Source of the DNA: Hippopus hippopus
Taxonomy: Eukaryota; Mollusca; Bivalvia; Cardiida; Cardiidae
Assembly: GCA_946811185.2 (NCBI GenBank)
Contig: OX328096.1
Coordinates: 46,204,252-46,268,251, forward strand
Reading direction: 5' to 3'
DNA: 64,000 nt
A model generated the notes under the pieces. The model made no database searches. It had not been told where the DNA came from and saw only the letters and a program-made list of their open reading frames with translations. Shown here piece after piece: positions 26,952 through 38,864 of this stretch. Within the stretch, counting starts at the first letter, position 1. Each line of letters opens with the position of its first letter. The translations under genes were made by a program, and so were the position numbers.

Positions 26952-29018
26952 TATATGCCCGTCGAAGACAGGACGTATTATGGGATCACCTATGGCGTAC
27001 GGGCAGGCCGGCAGTGTCCAGTTCTTTGTCCAGAGCATAACTTTGTCATCTCCAGTCCGATTGACTTGAAACTTGGCATTTGTGTTTGTTGCAATAATAC
27101 GGAGTGCAGTGCAAAAGAACCATAACTTTACCTTGTGCTGTCTGAGTTATTTCCCTTTGATCATCATTTTTACAGCATTTTCTGCTTGTCCGGAGCATAA
27201 CTTTGTCATCTCCAGTCCGATTGACTTGAAACTTGGCATTTGTGTTTGTTGCAATAATACGGAGTGCAGTGCAAAAGAACCATAACTCTACCTCGTGCTG
27301 TCTCTGAGTTATTCCCCTTTGATCTTCATTTTTACATCATTTTCTGCTTGTCCAAAGCATAACTTTGTCATCTCCAGTCCAATTGACTTGAAACTTGGCA
27401 TTTGTGTTTGTTGCAATAATACGGAGTGCAGTGCGAAAGAACCATAACTCTACCTTGTGCTGTCTTTGAGTTATTTCCCTTTGATTGTCATTTTTACAGC
27501 ATTTTCTGCTTGTCCGGAATATAACTTTGTCATCTCTAGTCTGAACATCTTCAAATTTGGTATGCATGATTTTTGAAAAATTACGGAGTGCAGTGCACAA
27601 GAACCATAACTCTTCCTAGCATGAATTTTGAGTTATTCCCCCTTAGATCTTCATTTTTATAGCATTTCTTGCTTGTCAGGAGCATAACTTTGTGATCTTA
27701 AGTAGGAATGACTTGAAATATGGTATGCTTATTTGTTGCAATATTTGGAAGTGCAGTGCGCAAGAATTGTAACTCTACCTCATGCTGTCTGAGTTATTTC
27801 CCTTTGATCATCATTTTTACAGCATTTAGTGCTTGTCCGGAATATAACTTTGTCATCTCAAGTCAGAACGACTTCAAACTTGGTATACATGTTTGTTGCA
27901 ATATTAAGGAGTACAGTGCGCAAGAACAATAACACTACCTAGCATGGATTTTGAGTAATTCCACTTTGATCTTCATTTTTACAGTCCAGTTCTTTGTCCG
28001 GAGCTTAACTTTGTCATCTCCAGTCCGATTGACTTGAAACTTAGCATTTGTGTTTGTTGCAATAATACGGAGTGCAGTGCGCAAGAATTGTAACTCTACC
28101 CCGTGCTGTCTTTGAGTTTTTTCCCTTTGATTGTCATTTTTACAGCATTTTCTGTTCGTCCGGAATATAACTTTGTCATCTCTAGTCTGAACATCTTCAA
28201 ATTTGGTATGCATGATTTTTGAAAACTTACGGAGTGCAGTGCACAAGAACCATAACTCTTCCTAGGATAAATTTTGAGTTATTCCCCCATAGATCTTCAT
28301 TTTTATAGCAGTTCTTGCTTGTCCGGAGCATAACTTTGTCTCTTAAGTAGGAATGATTTGAAATATGGTATGCTTATTTGTTGCAATATTTGGAAGTGCA
28401 ATGCGCAAGAATTGTAACTCTACCTCGTGCTGTCTGAGTTATTTCCCTTTGATCATCATTTTTACAGCATTTAGTGCTTGTCTGGAATATAACTTTGTCA
28501 TCTCATGTCAGAATGACTTCAAACTTGGTATGCATGTTTGTTGCAGTATTATGGAGTACAGTGCACAAGAGCAATAACTCTACCTAGCGTGGATTTTGTG
28601 TAATTCCACTTTGATCTTCATTTTTACAGTATTTCTTGCTTGTCTGGAACGGAACTTTGTCACCTCAAGTCAAATTGACTTGAGACTTGTTAAACATGTT
28701 TGTTGCAGGTAAGAAAAGTGCAATGCACAAGAGCCGTAACCTTACCTAATGCCCTTTTGGAATTATTCCCTATTCATTATTTTTTCTTTACAGCTTTTCA
28801 TGCTTCTCTACAATATAACTTTGTCTTTTCATGTTGGAATGACCTGAAACTTTACATGCATGTTTCCTTAACATTAGAGGAGACATTTATGCCTATTTCA
28901 ATCACTTACATGATTTCTGCTGCACTACTATTTTCCTCTACCTGCCCTTTACGATTATTATCCCCCCTCAACAGATGGCGGTGGGACGGGCATATCTTGC
29001 GACAATTTGCCGCTCTTG
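26952..29018 (+). repeat. Terminal-repeat element filled with a 161-bp tandem array
   Basis: Outer ends ATGCCCGTCGAAGACAGG and GGACGGGCATATCTTGC are inverted. Inside are 12 units starting at the CATAACTTTGTCATC motif near 27035, 27196, 27357, 27519, 27680, 27842, 28004, 28164, 28328, 28487, 28646 and 28813. From unit 4 on, units resemble those four places away (a 645-bp higher-order period) more than their neighbours. Open frames in this region simply repeat and are not taken as genes. Confidence 0.85.
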
Positions 29019-29019
29019 T

Positions 29020-31250
29020 TTAAAAATTGAATTTTTCAGCACAGGTCATCCTTCATAACACTTCTCTTAGATTTCTTGGTAGAATCTCGATCCTTTACCA
29101 AAAAAAATGGATTACTTTGTGTGCCATTTATAAAACCTGTAGGGCACTCTATGTAGATCTAATCAAGCTACAGAATGGTCAGAGAGAAGATTTCTTTTAG
29201 TGACAATTTTGTAACCATTTACCTCCTTTTAATTTTAATAAACTACCTTAACTTCATTAGCTCAGGACTATCTGCTGGTGTGATGTCTGTCCACATGTGC
29301 GTGCAAAAAGGTCCCTATGTTTTGAGTTTGGGTAACCCCCAAACATCTCTTTCAAGTCTCCTCTTCATTCCCTCAAATCAACGGAAATCTTGCTCTATTC
29401 ATAGTTTGAGGTTGTTCAGTCTGTTTACAAGCAGAAATGTCCCTCAAGTTTTGAGTTTGGGTTACCCTCAGACAAACATCTCTCTTTCCCCATCTCCTCA
29501 TTCCCTCCAGGTCCTACTAAATACCACAAAGACACTCTAAATACCACAAAGACGTACAAAGACATAGAAAAAGAAAAAAATATTAGTGTTTTGAGTTGTT
29601 TGCATTATGCTAGGTTGAATAATGCACAAAATCACGCAAACACACACTTGTGGGTTTGAGCATCCGCAGGGTTAGGCGGAGATCTTTCTACTCGTTCTCA
29701 CGCTGATTTCATAATCCCCAAATATTTCCTTTACTTAAACACTAAGATGAATGTTTGATGATGATCGTGATGATACTGCTGACAATGATGATAAAGATAT
29801 GTACTTGTTTGCATTTTTCTTGAAAACATTCTGTAAAGTTCATTTTTGTACATTTAGAGGCAAAGTTGACAATTTATCATTTACAGTTTTCTTTTTCTTT
29901 TTTTCTTATTCTGCACTGCTAAACTCACGAGTTGGAAACTTCATATTCAGAGCCAATGGCTCTGACGATAAAATGTTGTGTTTGTCTTTCGTCTCCGAAA
30001 ATGTCGGCTCAAAAACAAAGGTAAAGCAGGCAAGCTCGCCATTCTTACTAATGTGTTCATATTGCTTTGAATTTTGAAAAAAGGAGAATGCCATGCAACG
30101 TTTTGGTCTGTCGGCGTGTTTTCTACACCATGGAAAGTTGTAGAATGTATACACTGTTGTTTGAATTATTTGTGCCGTGAGTTTACCATAGCCGAAATAA
30201 TTATAATACGTCAAGGACCTAATTTCAGACTGGTATTGCCATAAGATTAGCAATTAAGAGAGAGTTTTGCTATTCAAAAGTGTGAATTATTGTCTTGAAC
30301 TTTTCTGTTTGCTGCTTACAAAGAATTGATAAGAATTAATTAATACAAAATTGACATAAATAAACAAAGGGCTCCAATTTTGTGGGTCGGCTCTGAAAAT
30401 CTGGACCAGCTCTGAATATATTGATAGGCACCGATGGTTTAGGGCTTCCTTTCAAAAAGTTAGTTGTCGGTTACTTATTTAAGACATGTATACGCTCTGT
30501 ATTCCCGTTAATACCCTTCACTGCAAAAGTTTAAAGTACTTATTTATTTGATGAAAGGTGATCGAATTTCTGAAAATACAAAGGATTGATGTTATCACAA
30601 TTGAAAGATGCTGTCTAACATTAGTTTTGAATATACTGTTGTGTATTTTTTTATTTGCCGAACAGTCTTTATGTTAATGCTTACGTCGTAAGTGCAGTCC
30701 ACACATAAACACACATTATGAAAAAACAGTGGCATCTTCAGAACGCTATTTGGTCTTCAAATAGTCATTCACGCAAAGTTGCAAATGTACCGATCGTTGC
30801 AAAGATATCAAATATAAAATGGAGTCATCATGGAAAATTTTAGTTTTCGCGAGACAACTTTTTTCCCAACTACACATGCATATTACAGACGCTTTATTAC
30901 CGTGGGAATGAATACTGCTCATTGACAACTAAGAGAATAGAAGAAAATGATACACAAAACACAGGTTTGAATGGTCAACATACAGGAGCATATGTGTTAT
31001 GCATTTGATTATGCATTCATCAACACAATTGTTTATACTTAATAATATAACCTGAAAGGGGAGTATGTATAACAATTTATATCAAACTTAAGTTAGCACC
31101 ATTGATTCATTCAAGCGTTCAAGCATTTATTCAGTCACTGGTTCATTAACCATCTGATCTTTTTTTGTTCTCTAGCTCTCTTCCCGTTTGTGAGTGAGAG
31201 AGTGAGTGGTTGGATCGGTGGGTAAGTGCTGGTGTGGGTGGGGGTTTTGA
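29020..31250. other. Intergenic sequence, one small duplication
   Basis: TTTTGAGTTTGGGTAACCC near 29319 and TTTTGAGTTTGGGTTACCC near 29448 mark a tandem duplicate of about 130 bp. A short ATGTCGGCTCAAAAACAAAG followed by GTAAAG (30000) could be a tiny first exon, but nothing else supports it. Confidence 0.45.
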
Positions 31251-31252
31251 CA

Positions 31253-31314
31253 TTCGGCATACTTCGGGTGATGGGAGCCATGTAGGTACGGAATCGGCCG
31301 AGTTGTGACGAGTG
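31253..31314 (+). repeat. Short dispersed repeat, copy 1
   Basis: CATTCGGCATACTTCGGG to CGGCCGAGTTGTGACGAGTG. Nearly identical to 35204-35270, which differs mainly by an insertion near GGTTAGATG. Confidence 0.8.
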
Positions 31315-31640
31315 GGGGTTTTGAGTGAGTTATCACCTCTAATGTACGGGAAACAGGCTGATGTGTAAAACGGAAACATAATGTTAGGTAAGATAGGCAA
31401 TAGTTTTATTTTTAGGCATAAAACAACAATAACAAACACACGATTTTTGTGCTTCATTGTCTTCTCGATCTCGCGGACGTGCGGTGAATTTGTGATTTGG
31501 ACCTCAAATCAATCAATATTTGTTGGCCATATGTCATACCAAAAATGGAAAGAGTTAATAAAGGTTGCGTTTTTGAGGTCGAAATTACAAATTCACCTCT
31601 AATACCAGAGATCGTGAAGAACACATTGAAGCATTAAAAT

Positions 31641-31658
31641 GGGGGGGGGGGGGGGGGG
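31641..31658 (+). repeat. Poly(G) run of 18
   Basis: Eighteen consecutive G followed by CGTGTGTGGGTG. Quadruplex-prone and rare in such AT-rich DNA. Confidence 0.9.
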
Positions 31659-31882
31659 CGTGTGTGGGTGTTTTCTTTCCTTTTTTTTATGTTTTGGTAT
31701 TTTTTGCCTACACATAAAACTTACTAAAAATGTTGACGGGCCTGACATCATGTTTTAGTTTTACCACATCGGCCAATTCCTTTTACATAAAAGGTAATAA
31801 CTCACTCACTTAGCCCCATCTAATCAATGGAAATCCTGCACCATTCATACTCTTAGGTTGTTTACGTCCTTTGATTTGTCTT

Positions 31883-32870
31883 TATATTATATACCAGTAA
31901 ATTTTCTGACTCAAGTGTTGCAATCGGATAAAATAACACACGACAAAAAAAAAAATCCATATCTACACACTGTGAAATACGGTTCTAAATATGGTATGAT
32001 GTATCTCGCGCACAGACTCCTAAAACAGAGTTACTACCTTTCACACTAAATTAAGTGTGTCATCTTAATAACCGTTTTCAAATAAAATGTCAATAATTGC
32101 AAAATGTTTTCGTTGAAAGCTGTTGGGGTGTGTGTGTGTGTGTGTATATATATTAAAAAAAGAAGGAATATTATGTTGTAGTAACTTTCCTGGTGCTTGT
32201 ATTTACTTCTCGCTGCGTAAGAAAATTTTTTAAGACATAGCGCTCGACTTAAATACAAGTTCCAGGAAAGTTACTACAACATAATATTCTGTATTTATTA
32301 TATACCAGTATCTTTTTTTTTTTTGCTCAAATACATGCGTCGCAATCAGATAGAATAACACACATGGAGGGAAAAAAATCTGTATCTACACACCGAAACA
32401 CGGTTCCAAATATGGTATTGACGTAACTCGCGCAGGGACTAAGCATGCATAAAATTTGTGATGTGATTAGTCAAAATGTTACGCTGTAATATTAATCTGC
32501 CATTCATAAAAACATAGTTGAGCTACCTTCCACACTATCACTTGTCTCAATTTGTTTACTGTTTTCGAATAAAATGTCAGCACTTGCAAAATTTTGTCGT
32601 TGAAAGTTGTAGGTATATAATATAAGGAATATGTTGTGGTTATTTTCCTGGTGCTTCTCGCTGCGTAAGAAAAATTTTGACATCTCGCTCGACTGTATAT
32701 CAAATTTTCACATGTAGCGAAAAGTAAATATAAGCAGCAGGAAAGCTACTACAACATAATATTCCGTGTTTATTACATACCAGTAAATTTTCCGGCTCAA
32801 ATATATGCGATGCAACGACATAAAATAATACACATGACAGATAAAACAAGAAATATCTTTTAAAAAAGAC
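31883..32870 (+). repeat. Tandem units (410-480 bp) with internal 40-bp inverted repeats
   Basis: Unit starts (ATACCAGTA then GCTCAAATA-like text and ATAACACAC) lie at about 31885, 32298 and 32778. Unit 1 has perfect or near-perfect 40-bp arms at 32166-32205 and 32250-32289 (GAATATTATGTTGTAGTAAC and its complement). Unit 2 has the same with more mismatches. Confidence 0.8.
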
Positions 32871-33049
32871 AGACGGCGTAAGAGGCACTGAGATATGAAT
32901 ATTTAAATTCGTTTGTAGTATAATATGAAGAGAAATGATGAAAACAGATCTAAAAGTAGCCTCTTTTAAATTGTTTTGCATATGGTTGAAAGCAGAATTT
33001 TCAATAAGATTTAAGAATGAGGAAGCTCTCGTAATGAACGTTATTGAGC

Positions 33050-33870
33050 AATACATTAATTCTGATGTTTAACGTAAATTGAGATTCGACTTTCTGCCAT
33101 GTTTCGGAATATATCGTTTGTTCTGTTTTTTATTTATGAATCATGTTTAAATAAAGGTCTGTTTAGACCATACGATGAAATCTTTAAAAAGAAAACAAAG
33201 TAGATTTGCATGTTTTTGACTAAAAATGAAGCACATTTCAAACATCGACTATTTGTCGTTATCAGAAGGCGGGGTTTTATCACCCCTCTCAATGCTTGAC
33301 CACACCCACCTACTTTTATTAAGAGTAATTTAGTAGAAACCCAGTTTCTTCGCTAACAACGCAATAAAATCGATTGTTCCCTCAGGTAGGCTTAGTTATT
33401 CACGTTTCGAATTAAATCACCAAATTCAAGACATAATATCTTTTTTCATTGTGACAAGAAACGAAATCAGTTGTTTCACAACCCGTTTTCGTGTAAGACA
33501 ATAGAGCGGTAGCCTGCCGTCGCAATTCGTATTCGGTTTTACGCAAGGAAAAACGGGTACCAAATCTTTTACACTAACCAAAATAGAAAACTCGCCAGTA
33601 CTCATTGCTATTAGTTTATCCATATGATTTAGATTATGGATCTTTAGCTAGAGTTTAACATCTGCATGGCCAAAAAGTACATCTTTACACAGGTAAATGT
33701 GATCATTACGTGATTTTCCAGTCATGAACACTTTTATCCGATGTCGGTAAATTTCTACTGTGACCTTTATTTTTTTGCGTAGTTTACCTACATCTGGCCA
33801 ATCACAAAATGTGTAACCACTCATTTCCTCCTAGTACTGAAAGTAGGTCAAAAGTGAGATCATACAGCTA
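33050..33870. other. No recognised feature
   Basis: A 65-codon minus-strand frame (33426-33623) has no motif I recognise. Confidence 0.4.
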
Positions 33871-34310
33871 CGCCGAAAAAAAAATCGTATCTATACACTG
33901 TGAAATACGGTTCCAAATGTGGCATGATGACGTACCTCGCGCACAGACTTAGCATGCATTTGTTTGCGATTTGATCAGTCAAAATGTTTCGTGATAATAT
34001 TCATCCGCCATTAATAAAAAACGAAAATAAAGTTACTACCCTCCACAAGATAAATTGTCTCATTTTGTGTACTATGTCCGAATAAAATGTCAATAATTGC
34101 AAAATTTGTCGTTGAAAGTCGTAGATATACGATAAAAGGAATATTATATTGTTGTAACTTTCATGATGCTTATATTTGCTTCTCGCCGTGTAACAAACAA
34201 TATTTTGCTGGACTTTCGGTCTCGCGCGATGCAAAATTTTCTCACGCTTCTGGAATCAAGTTCAAGCATCAGCAAAGTCACTACAGAACAATATTCCGTA
34301 TAAATTATTT
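33870..34310 (+). repeat. Detached copy of the 31.9-kb inverted-repeat unit
   Basis: ACACTGTGAAATACGG, CTCGCGCACAGACT, ATAAAATGTCAATAATTGC and the GGAATATTATATTGTTG / CAATATTCC arms match the units at 31.9-32.8 kb. Confidence 0.75.
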
Positions 34311-34559
34311 CGTGTTTTTCGGTTGTTCATTGGGAAATAATGGTGGATTATAAGGTTTGATAATTCATGGTTACGACCAGTGAAATAAACCCTACAAATA
34401 TTTCCTCTGTTAAATCTTTAATTGAAGGTGGAAACAGTAAGTTACCCAGGTAAGCCGCATTATCTCCCGCTAGATGGCATTCTACAAATACACATCTATC
34501 TAATATGGGCATTCTGGGTGTAGAACCGGACTACTTTTCAAAACGACAACCGTTACTTT

Positions 34560-34806
34560 GAATTTCAAAATGAAATAAACGTTTACTCTATAAAACGCTA
34601 CCTGATGCGATTCATTCAGCTGTGATCGGCTAGCATGTAACCTATGCATCGGCCATTTATTAAAAAAGCCCCTACATGCTTGGGTAATAGGCTAATAGCT
34701 TCGGTTTAAGCCCTACTTTTCCCAGGTATCGGGGGATGGGTGATGCGTCATAGCAGACAGGTCGAATCTTCGAAGAATATGACATGCGCAGACAACGAGG
34801 TAAGCC
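34560..34806 (+). repeat. Dispersed element, copy A (inverted partner at 60.7-61.8 kb)
   Basis: AAACGCTACCTG, GCTAGCATGTAACCTATGC, AATAGGCTAATAGCTTCGG, then GCAGACAGGTCGAATCTTCG. The same text is found reverse-complemented near 60695-60815 and 61727-61820. Confidence 0.82.
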
Positions 34807-35003
34807 GTGCGTATCATTCAACCAGACGGAAGTATGACATAGGCCTTATTTACGTGCATTTAGTCTACATTTCTCTTTCTCGCGTTAAATACGTAGTAGT
34901 AGTAGCTTTACATGCCACGGGGAATTACCGAAAACTACTAAATTTTGATGAAAGTGCCAAGGGAAAAAAAAAAGGGTCAGAAGCATGAAGTATAGATCTA
35001 TAA

Positions 35004-35133
35004 TTTTTTTTTCGGTGAAAGATCGAAATTGATTTCATTTCGTGAACACCATCGTGGTTGCGCCTCTCGTGAAAATACTACCGACGATGTTCACTCGATG
35101 AAATAAGATTTCAATCTTTCACCGGGAAAAAAA
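35004..35133. repeat. 130-bp imperfect inverted repeat
   Basis: Left arm TTCGGTGAAAGATCGAAATT and GTGAACACCATCG, right arm CGATGTTCAC and TTTCAATCTTTCACCG; about 50-bp arms around a short loop. Confidence 0.8.
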
Positions 35134-35203
35134 TATTTTTGATATAGCCTCTGCGTAACTGGAATGCGTCCTAGTAATATGGTCGAAAACACCTCCAAGA
35201 ACG

Positions 35204-35270
35204 CATTCGGCATACTTCGGGTGATGGGAGGTTAGATGTAGGTACGGAATCGGCCGAGTTGTGACGAGTG
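35204..35270 (+). repeat. Short dispersed repeat, copy 2
   Basis: Second copy of the 31253 repeat, 4 kb away in the same orientation. The flanks are unrelated. Confidence 0.8.
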
Positions 35271-35729
35271 CCAAGAACGACCACTCTGACGAGAGAATGG
35301 CTGCAGGTTGAACTAAAACTCTAAAGCGTTTGAGTACGCTGTCCCGGTATAGACTCTATAGAGCTCGCGTACGCTATAACAAAATAGATATTTTGGAATA
35401 TGTGAAAACATGTATTGTATAGAAGATCTGCAAATCAAAATTCAAATAAAAATATTTTCTTGGATGGCTGTAAATTGTGAAGAAAACGGCGATATTCTTC
35501 ATATTATTTTGAACTACTTTATGCCAATTTTTATATCCTTGCGCTAAAGCCCGGGACTTTTCGGAAGCAGAATAATTTATTAGTGTCTTCTACGGCCAAC
35601 TTCTTTTGAAAAGGGCTGAGTTAATATATTTGAAATTACGTTTGTCAGCCTGTCTGTTTTTGCGATGAAAGAGCATATAACCACTGCTTTGTCTGTTCGT
35701 ATGTGGTTAGTACATAGAAAGCAGTAATA

Positions 35730-36095
35730 ATGTATTCCAATGTGTTAAGGTACCTAGAAAGTAGTATGAACTCTAAAGCGTTCAGGTATATAAACAATAG
35801 CAGGTTTAAAGTAGAAATGCACATGTTTCCCTTTTGACAGCGACAACATTAAACGGCTAAAACTTAATTGATATTGAGATGTTTTTTACCGAAATATGTT
35901 CAACAGACGCTTTAACTTCTGATCCCACATTCATTTACTTTGCCATCCGTCAAATACTCGTACAATAATTTTTTTTCAGCACCACTGACAGCGTTAACTT
36001 GCCATGGCCCTCTAAAGAGATTAGGTACATAGACAACAGAAATGAGGACACAAGAGAGATTAGGTACTTAGATAAGAGTGATAAGGACTCTTAAT
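35730..36095 (+). repeat. Scattered units of the 39-bp minisatellite
   Basis: GAACTCTAAAGCGTTCAGG near 35768, then two good units near 36010-36094 (AGAGATTAGGTACATAGAC). Same unit as the array at 62 kb. Confidence 0.75.
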
Positions 36096-36314
36096 GAGTA
36101 GTGGGAAACCAAAATCATGATTCTCAGAGAATTTTGCACAACACAGATATATACTTCTCTCCCTCAAAAAATATCTTGATGAGGAAACGCAACATGCAGC
36201 TTGTGAAGACTGTTGTGCAAATTCAAAAAACAAATGGATAAGTATAATGGTTGCTATGATACAACTGAAAATGTTGTGAAACATTGTGAATAGAGCAATT
36301 AAAAGGTTCCATCC

Positions 36315-36490
36315 TTAACTTTTTGCCTGATTACAAAATTTTGGACATGTCTAATTTGAAAGCATTTGCAGACGACAAATGAAATGCGAGTGAAATGAGG
36401 AGACTTGTTTTTCCTGAGGAAATGAGAAAATGTGACATGTACTTACCGGTGGTTTCTTCTTTTTTCGCCATGTTTTCAGAAGTATGGATA
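36315..36490 (-). repeat. TTAA hairpin MITE, right-truncated
   Basis: CTTAACTTTTTGCCTGATTAC, then GAAAGCATTTGCAGACGAC; hairpin decayed, right end absent. Confidence 0.6.
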
Positions 36491-36707
36491 TTCCCCAGGT
36501 TAGTGAAAACTTAGAATTCAGGAATACTAGCATTTGTCACAGATAATTAAATGTTTAACTCCATACTTCTAATGGCTTATTGAGCTATACATACTAAATA
36601 TACTTTAATGGTAGAAGAAGCTCAAAGCTTTCATATTCAAATACATGTAAATTCACTTTAGCATTTTTCTTACAGGTTTTTACAGTTCACAGCTGATTTG
36701 GCCTGTA

Positions 36708-36874
36708 TTAGTCCAAGTTTTCAAGCCCAGCTTCAGTTTTATACTGGCACACTTTATGCAAAATTACAAAACCATCTTCAATGTCATTCTTCTGTTCACA
36801 GGATGCATCACAAACAGCATGTTGACAGCTCTTGAAACCATGTTTTGAAGTGTTTGTACTGTCACAATATATAT
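36708..36874 (-). CDS. Candidate cysteine-rich terminal exon, unknown product
   Basis: On the minus strand the acceptor ctctatttttttccag opens two bases plus 54 codons, ending TAA. The product contains IYCDSTNTSKHGFKSC, CQHAVCDASCEQ and a closing KVCQYKTEAGLENLD: five cysteines in about 54 residues, suggesting an extracellular or secreted domain. I do not recognise the family. Upstream exons on the minus strand were not identified, though the triplicated donor units (37.1-37.7 kb) and the exon ending at 38010 are possible partners. Confidence 0.45.
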
Positions 36875-37126
36875 CTGGAAAAAAATAGAGAACCAATTGA
36901 ATTTCAATTTTCTCTTTTTTACAAAAAGTAACATTTTAATTCTTCAGTTACGTTGCTAAATATGGTTTTATTTTCACATTGTTAGACTATAATGAGAATT
37001 TGTTCAGGATATCGCCAACTATCACAGATCCAATCATTTTTGACTAGTGTGTGGTACTACGCTTCCACCTTTACTAAAATAACCCCTTTTTAGGCTGCAC
37101 TTTTCTTTACCTAGGATTCGATTAAC

Positions 37127-37790
37127 AGCTTAGACTTGATTTTAATGCAAAACGATATACTTACTGCTTATAAATATGGTAATATCTGAACACAATTACA
37201 TCTAAAAATGAAATCAGAATGCGACAACTATCACTAGGGTCTCGACACATTGGGCCGCCATCTTGCAAAAAAAAAGACCGAAAATAGCCTAGTTCTGAGC
37301 CCAAAATTATCTAACCTAGGATTATAAAATCAGTAGACTCGACTTTAAATCAAAACGAAATACTTACTGTTTATAAATATGCCAATATCTGAACGCATTT
37401 ATTTCTAAAAATGAATTTAGAAAGTTACAACTACAGTAGGGTATCGCCAAATTCACCGCGTTGGTCCGCCATTTTGTGATGTAATTCCGAAAATAGCCCA
37501 GTTTTGAGCCCACAATTATCTAACTTAGGAATCCAAAATCAGTAGATTTGACTTTAAATCATAACGAAATACTTACTGTTTATAAATATGCCAATATCTG
37601 AACGCATTTATTTCTAAAAATGAATTTAGAAAGTTACAACTATCAGTAGGGTACCGCCAAATTCACCGCGTTGGTCCGCCATTTTGGGCAATTCCGAAAA
37701 TAACCCAGTTTTGAGCCCACAATTATCTAACTTAGGAATCCAAAATCAGTACGAAATTGACTTTAATAGAAGGAGATGTACTCTATCTCG
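37127..37790 (-). repeat. Three tandem ~207-bp units with ATGGCGG and a splice-donor motif
   Basis: Units repeat with periods of about 203-211 bp. Read on the minus strand, each has an ATGGCGG within a YY1-like CAAAATGGCGGAC context (37254-37265, 37465-37476, 37675-37686) and, about 90-110 bp further on, AACA-GTAAGTAT (37159-37164, 37362-37367, 37571-37576). Each ATG opens only a short frame of 13-18 codons. Confidence 0.8.
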
Positions 37791-38009
37791 TGATTTTTAC
37801 CAACATATTGCTATTTGGACGCTACTTTATGTACTTAAAATTGATTTCTATTGCACATCACCAACTCCTCTTTTAGCCGAACATCCGCTTCGAGGCAAAC
37901 ATGATTAGGCCATGAATTTCAAACGCCAAGATGCGCATATAAATCAAAATCTATGATATAATAATTGATGTTACAGATATTTTTAACATGTAAAGATTCG
38001 GAAACTTAC

Positions 38010-38200
38010 CTGTTTAGAAGGACATATGCCAGAACCACGCAAAACGTTGAGTGACCTTCGTATGCCGAAATGTGTGATGGCCGCCGTTTTTCCTTTGCGG
38101 TCTATTCGAAGGAAGTCAGTGAATAACCGGAAGTTATACCGCGTTGCCTATCCCTGTATATATAGGATCCCTGGTGAAAGAATGTACCGTGTAGGTGCAT
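38010..38200 (-). promoter_or_regulatory. Candidate 5' exon and promoter region, minus strand
   Basis: CTAAACAG followed by GTAAGTTTCC is a near-consensus 5' splice site (boundary at 38010). The segment upstream on the minus strand is richer in CpG than its surroundings and carries AAACGGCGGCCATC. The only ATG near the donor opens three codons, so it would be untranslated. The upper boundary is a guess. Confidence 0.35.
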
Positions 38201-38606
38201 ATTACCCAAGTTAATACAGGCAAGAGGGATTTGGTCGACGGATCACCCAAAGTTGCCGAATGGATCTAACAAATTACTTTCATGAAATATCTTGATTTAA
38301 CTCTGATGAACCGCTTGGTTTATGTTGTGATCAATCGTAAAGACAGAAGTCTGGAAATGTGTAACGCGCATATTTAATGTATGTACAGTTGCCATTTCCA
38401 AAACGACCGATATTTCAGCGTAGCTAAATAAGCTATATTTTGACCTTCTTCTCTGTATAAGTGTTGAATGAATAAATAATAATTTTTAATTGGTCAAAAA
38501 TGTTTATTCTGCGGGTCTATTTCCGGGCTCAATTATGACACCAACATACAGGGGTTGCTACCGTTAATTGATGCCCGACGGCGCTAAGTCACACCCTAGC
38601 AAAAAG

Positions 38607-38864
38607 ATATGAGCCATGCTCTGGCAAAAGGGGGCTTAATGCATCTCCGGGATGCATGATATCAAGCAAGTCATCACATAATCTGGGATCACAAAGATGT
38701 GTTGTGACTAACAACTTTAAATCATGAGGTACACTGGTCCTTGGACATGCAGAAAGTTTACCAATAGCAAAGAGTTTCGGCCCAGATCAGCCTGCGCAGG
38801 CTGATCTGGATCGATACTTTTTGCAGATGCTTTAAGCCCCTTTTCCATAGAGCATGGCTCATAT
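38607..38864 (-). repeat. Second MITE family, inverted copy with a perfect 28-bp palindrome
   Basis: ATATGAGCCATGCTCTGGC to AGAGCATGGCTCATAT, 258 bp, reverse of the other three copies (ATCAAGCAAGTCATCAC). The internal CAGCCTGCGCAGGCTG is the centre of a perfect 28-bp palindrome at 38782-38809. Confidence 0.82.

Noticed and set aside
27073..28577. Repeated 70-codon plus-strand frames and 87-103-codon minus-strand frames
   Set aside because: They lie in the 161-bp array and repeat with it; near-identical translations come from satellite copies, not genes.
29175..29540. 121-codon plus-strand frame
   Set aside because: It spans a tandem duplicate and lacks any recognisable domain or codon bias; length is within chance in this composition.
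30000..30020. Tiny first coding exon (MSAQKQ) on the plus strand with a GTAAAG donor
   Set aside because: No downstream partner exon was found and the context is not otherwise promoter-like.
38026..38214. 62-codon plus-strand frame with a basic product
   Set aside because: It overlaps the better-supported minus-strand splice donor and has no motif.
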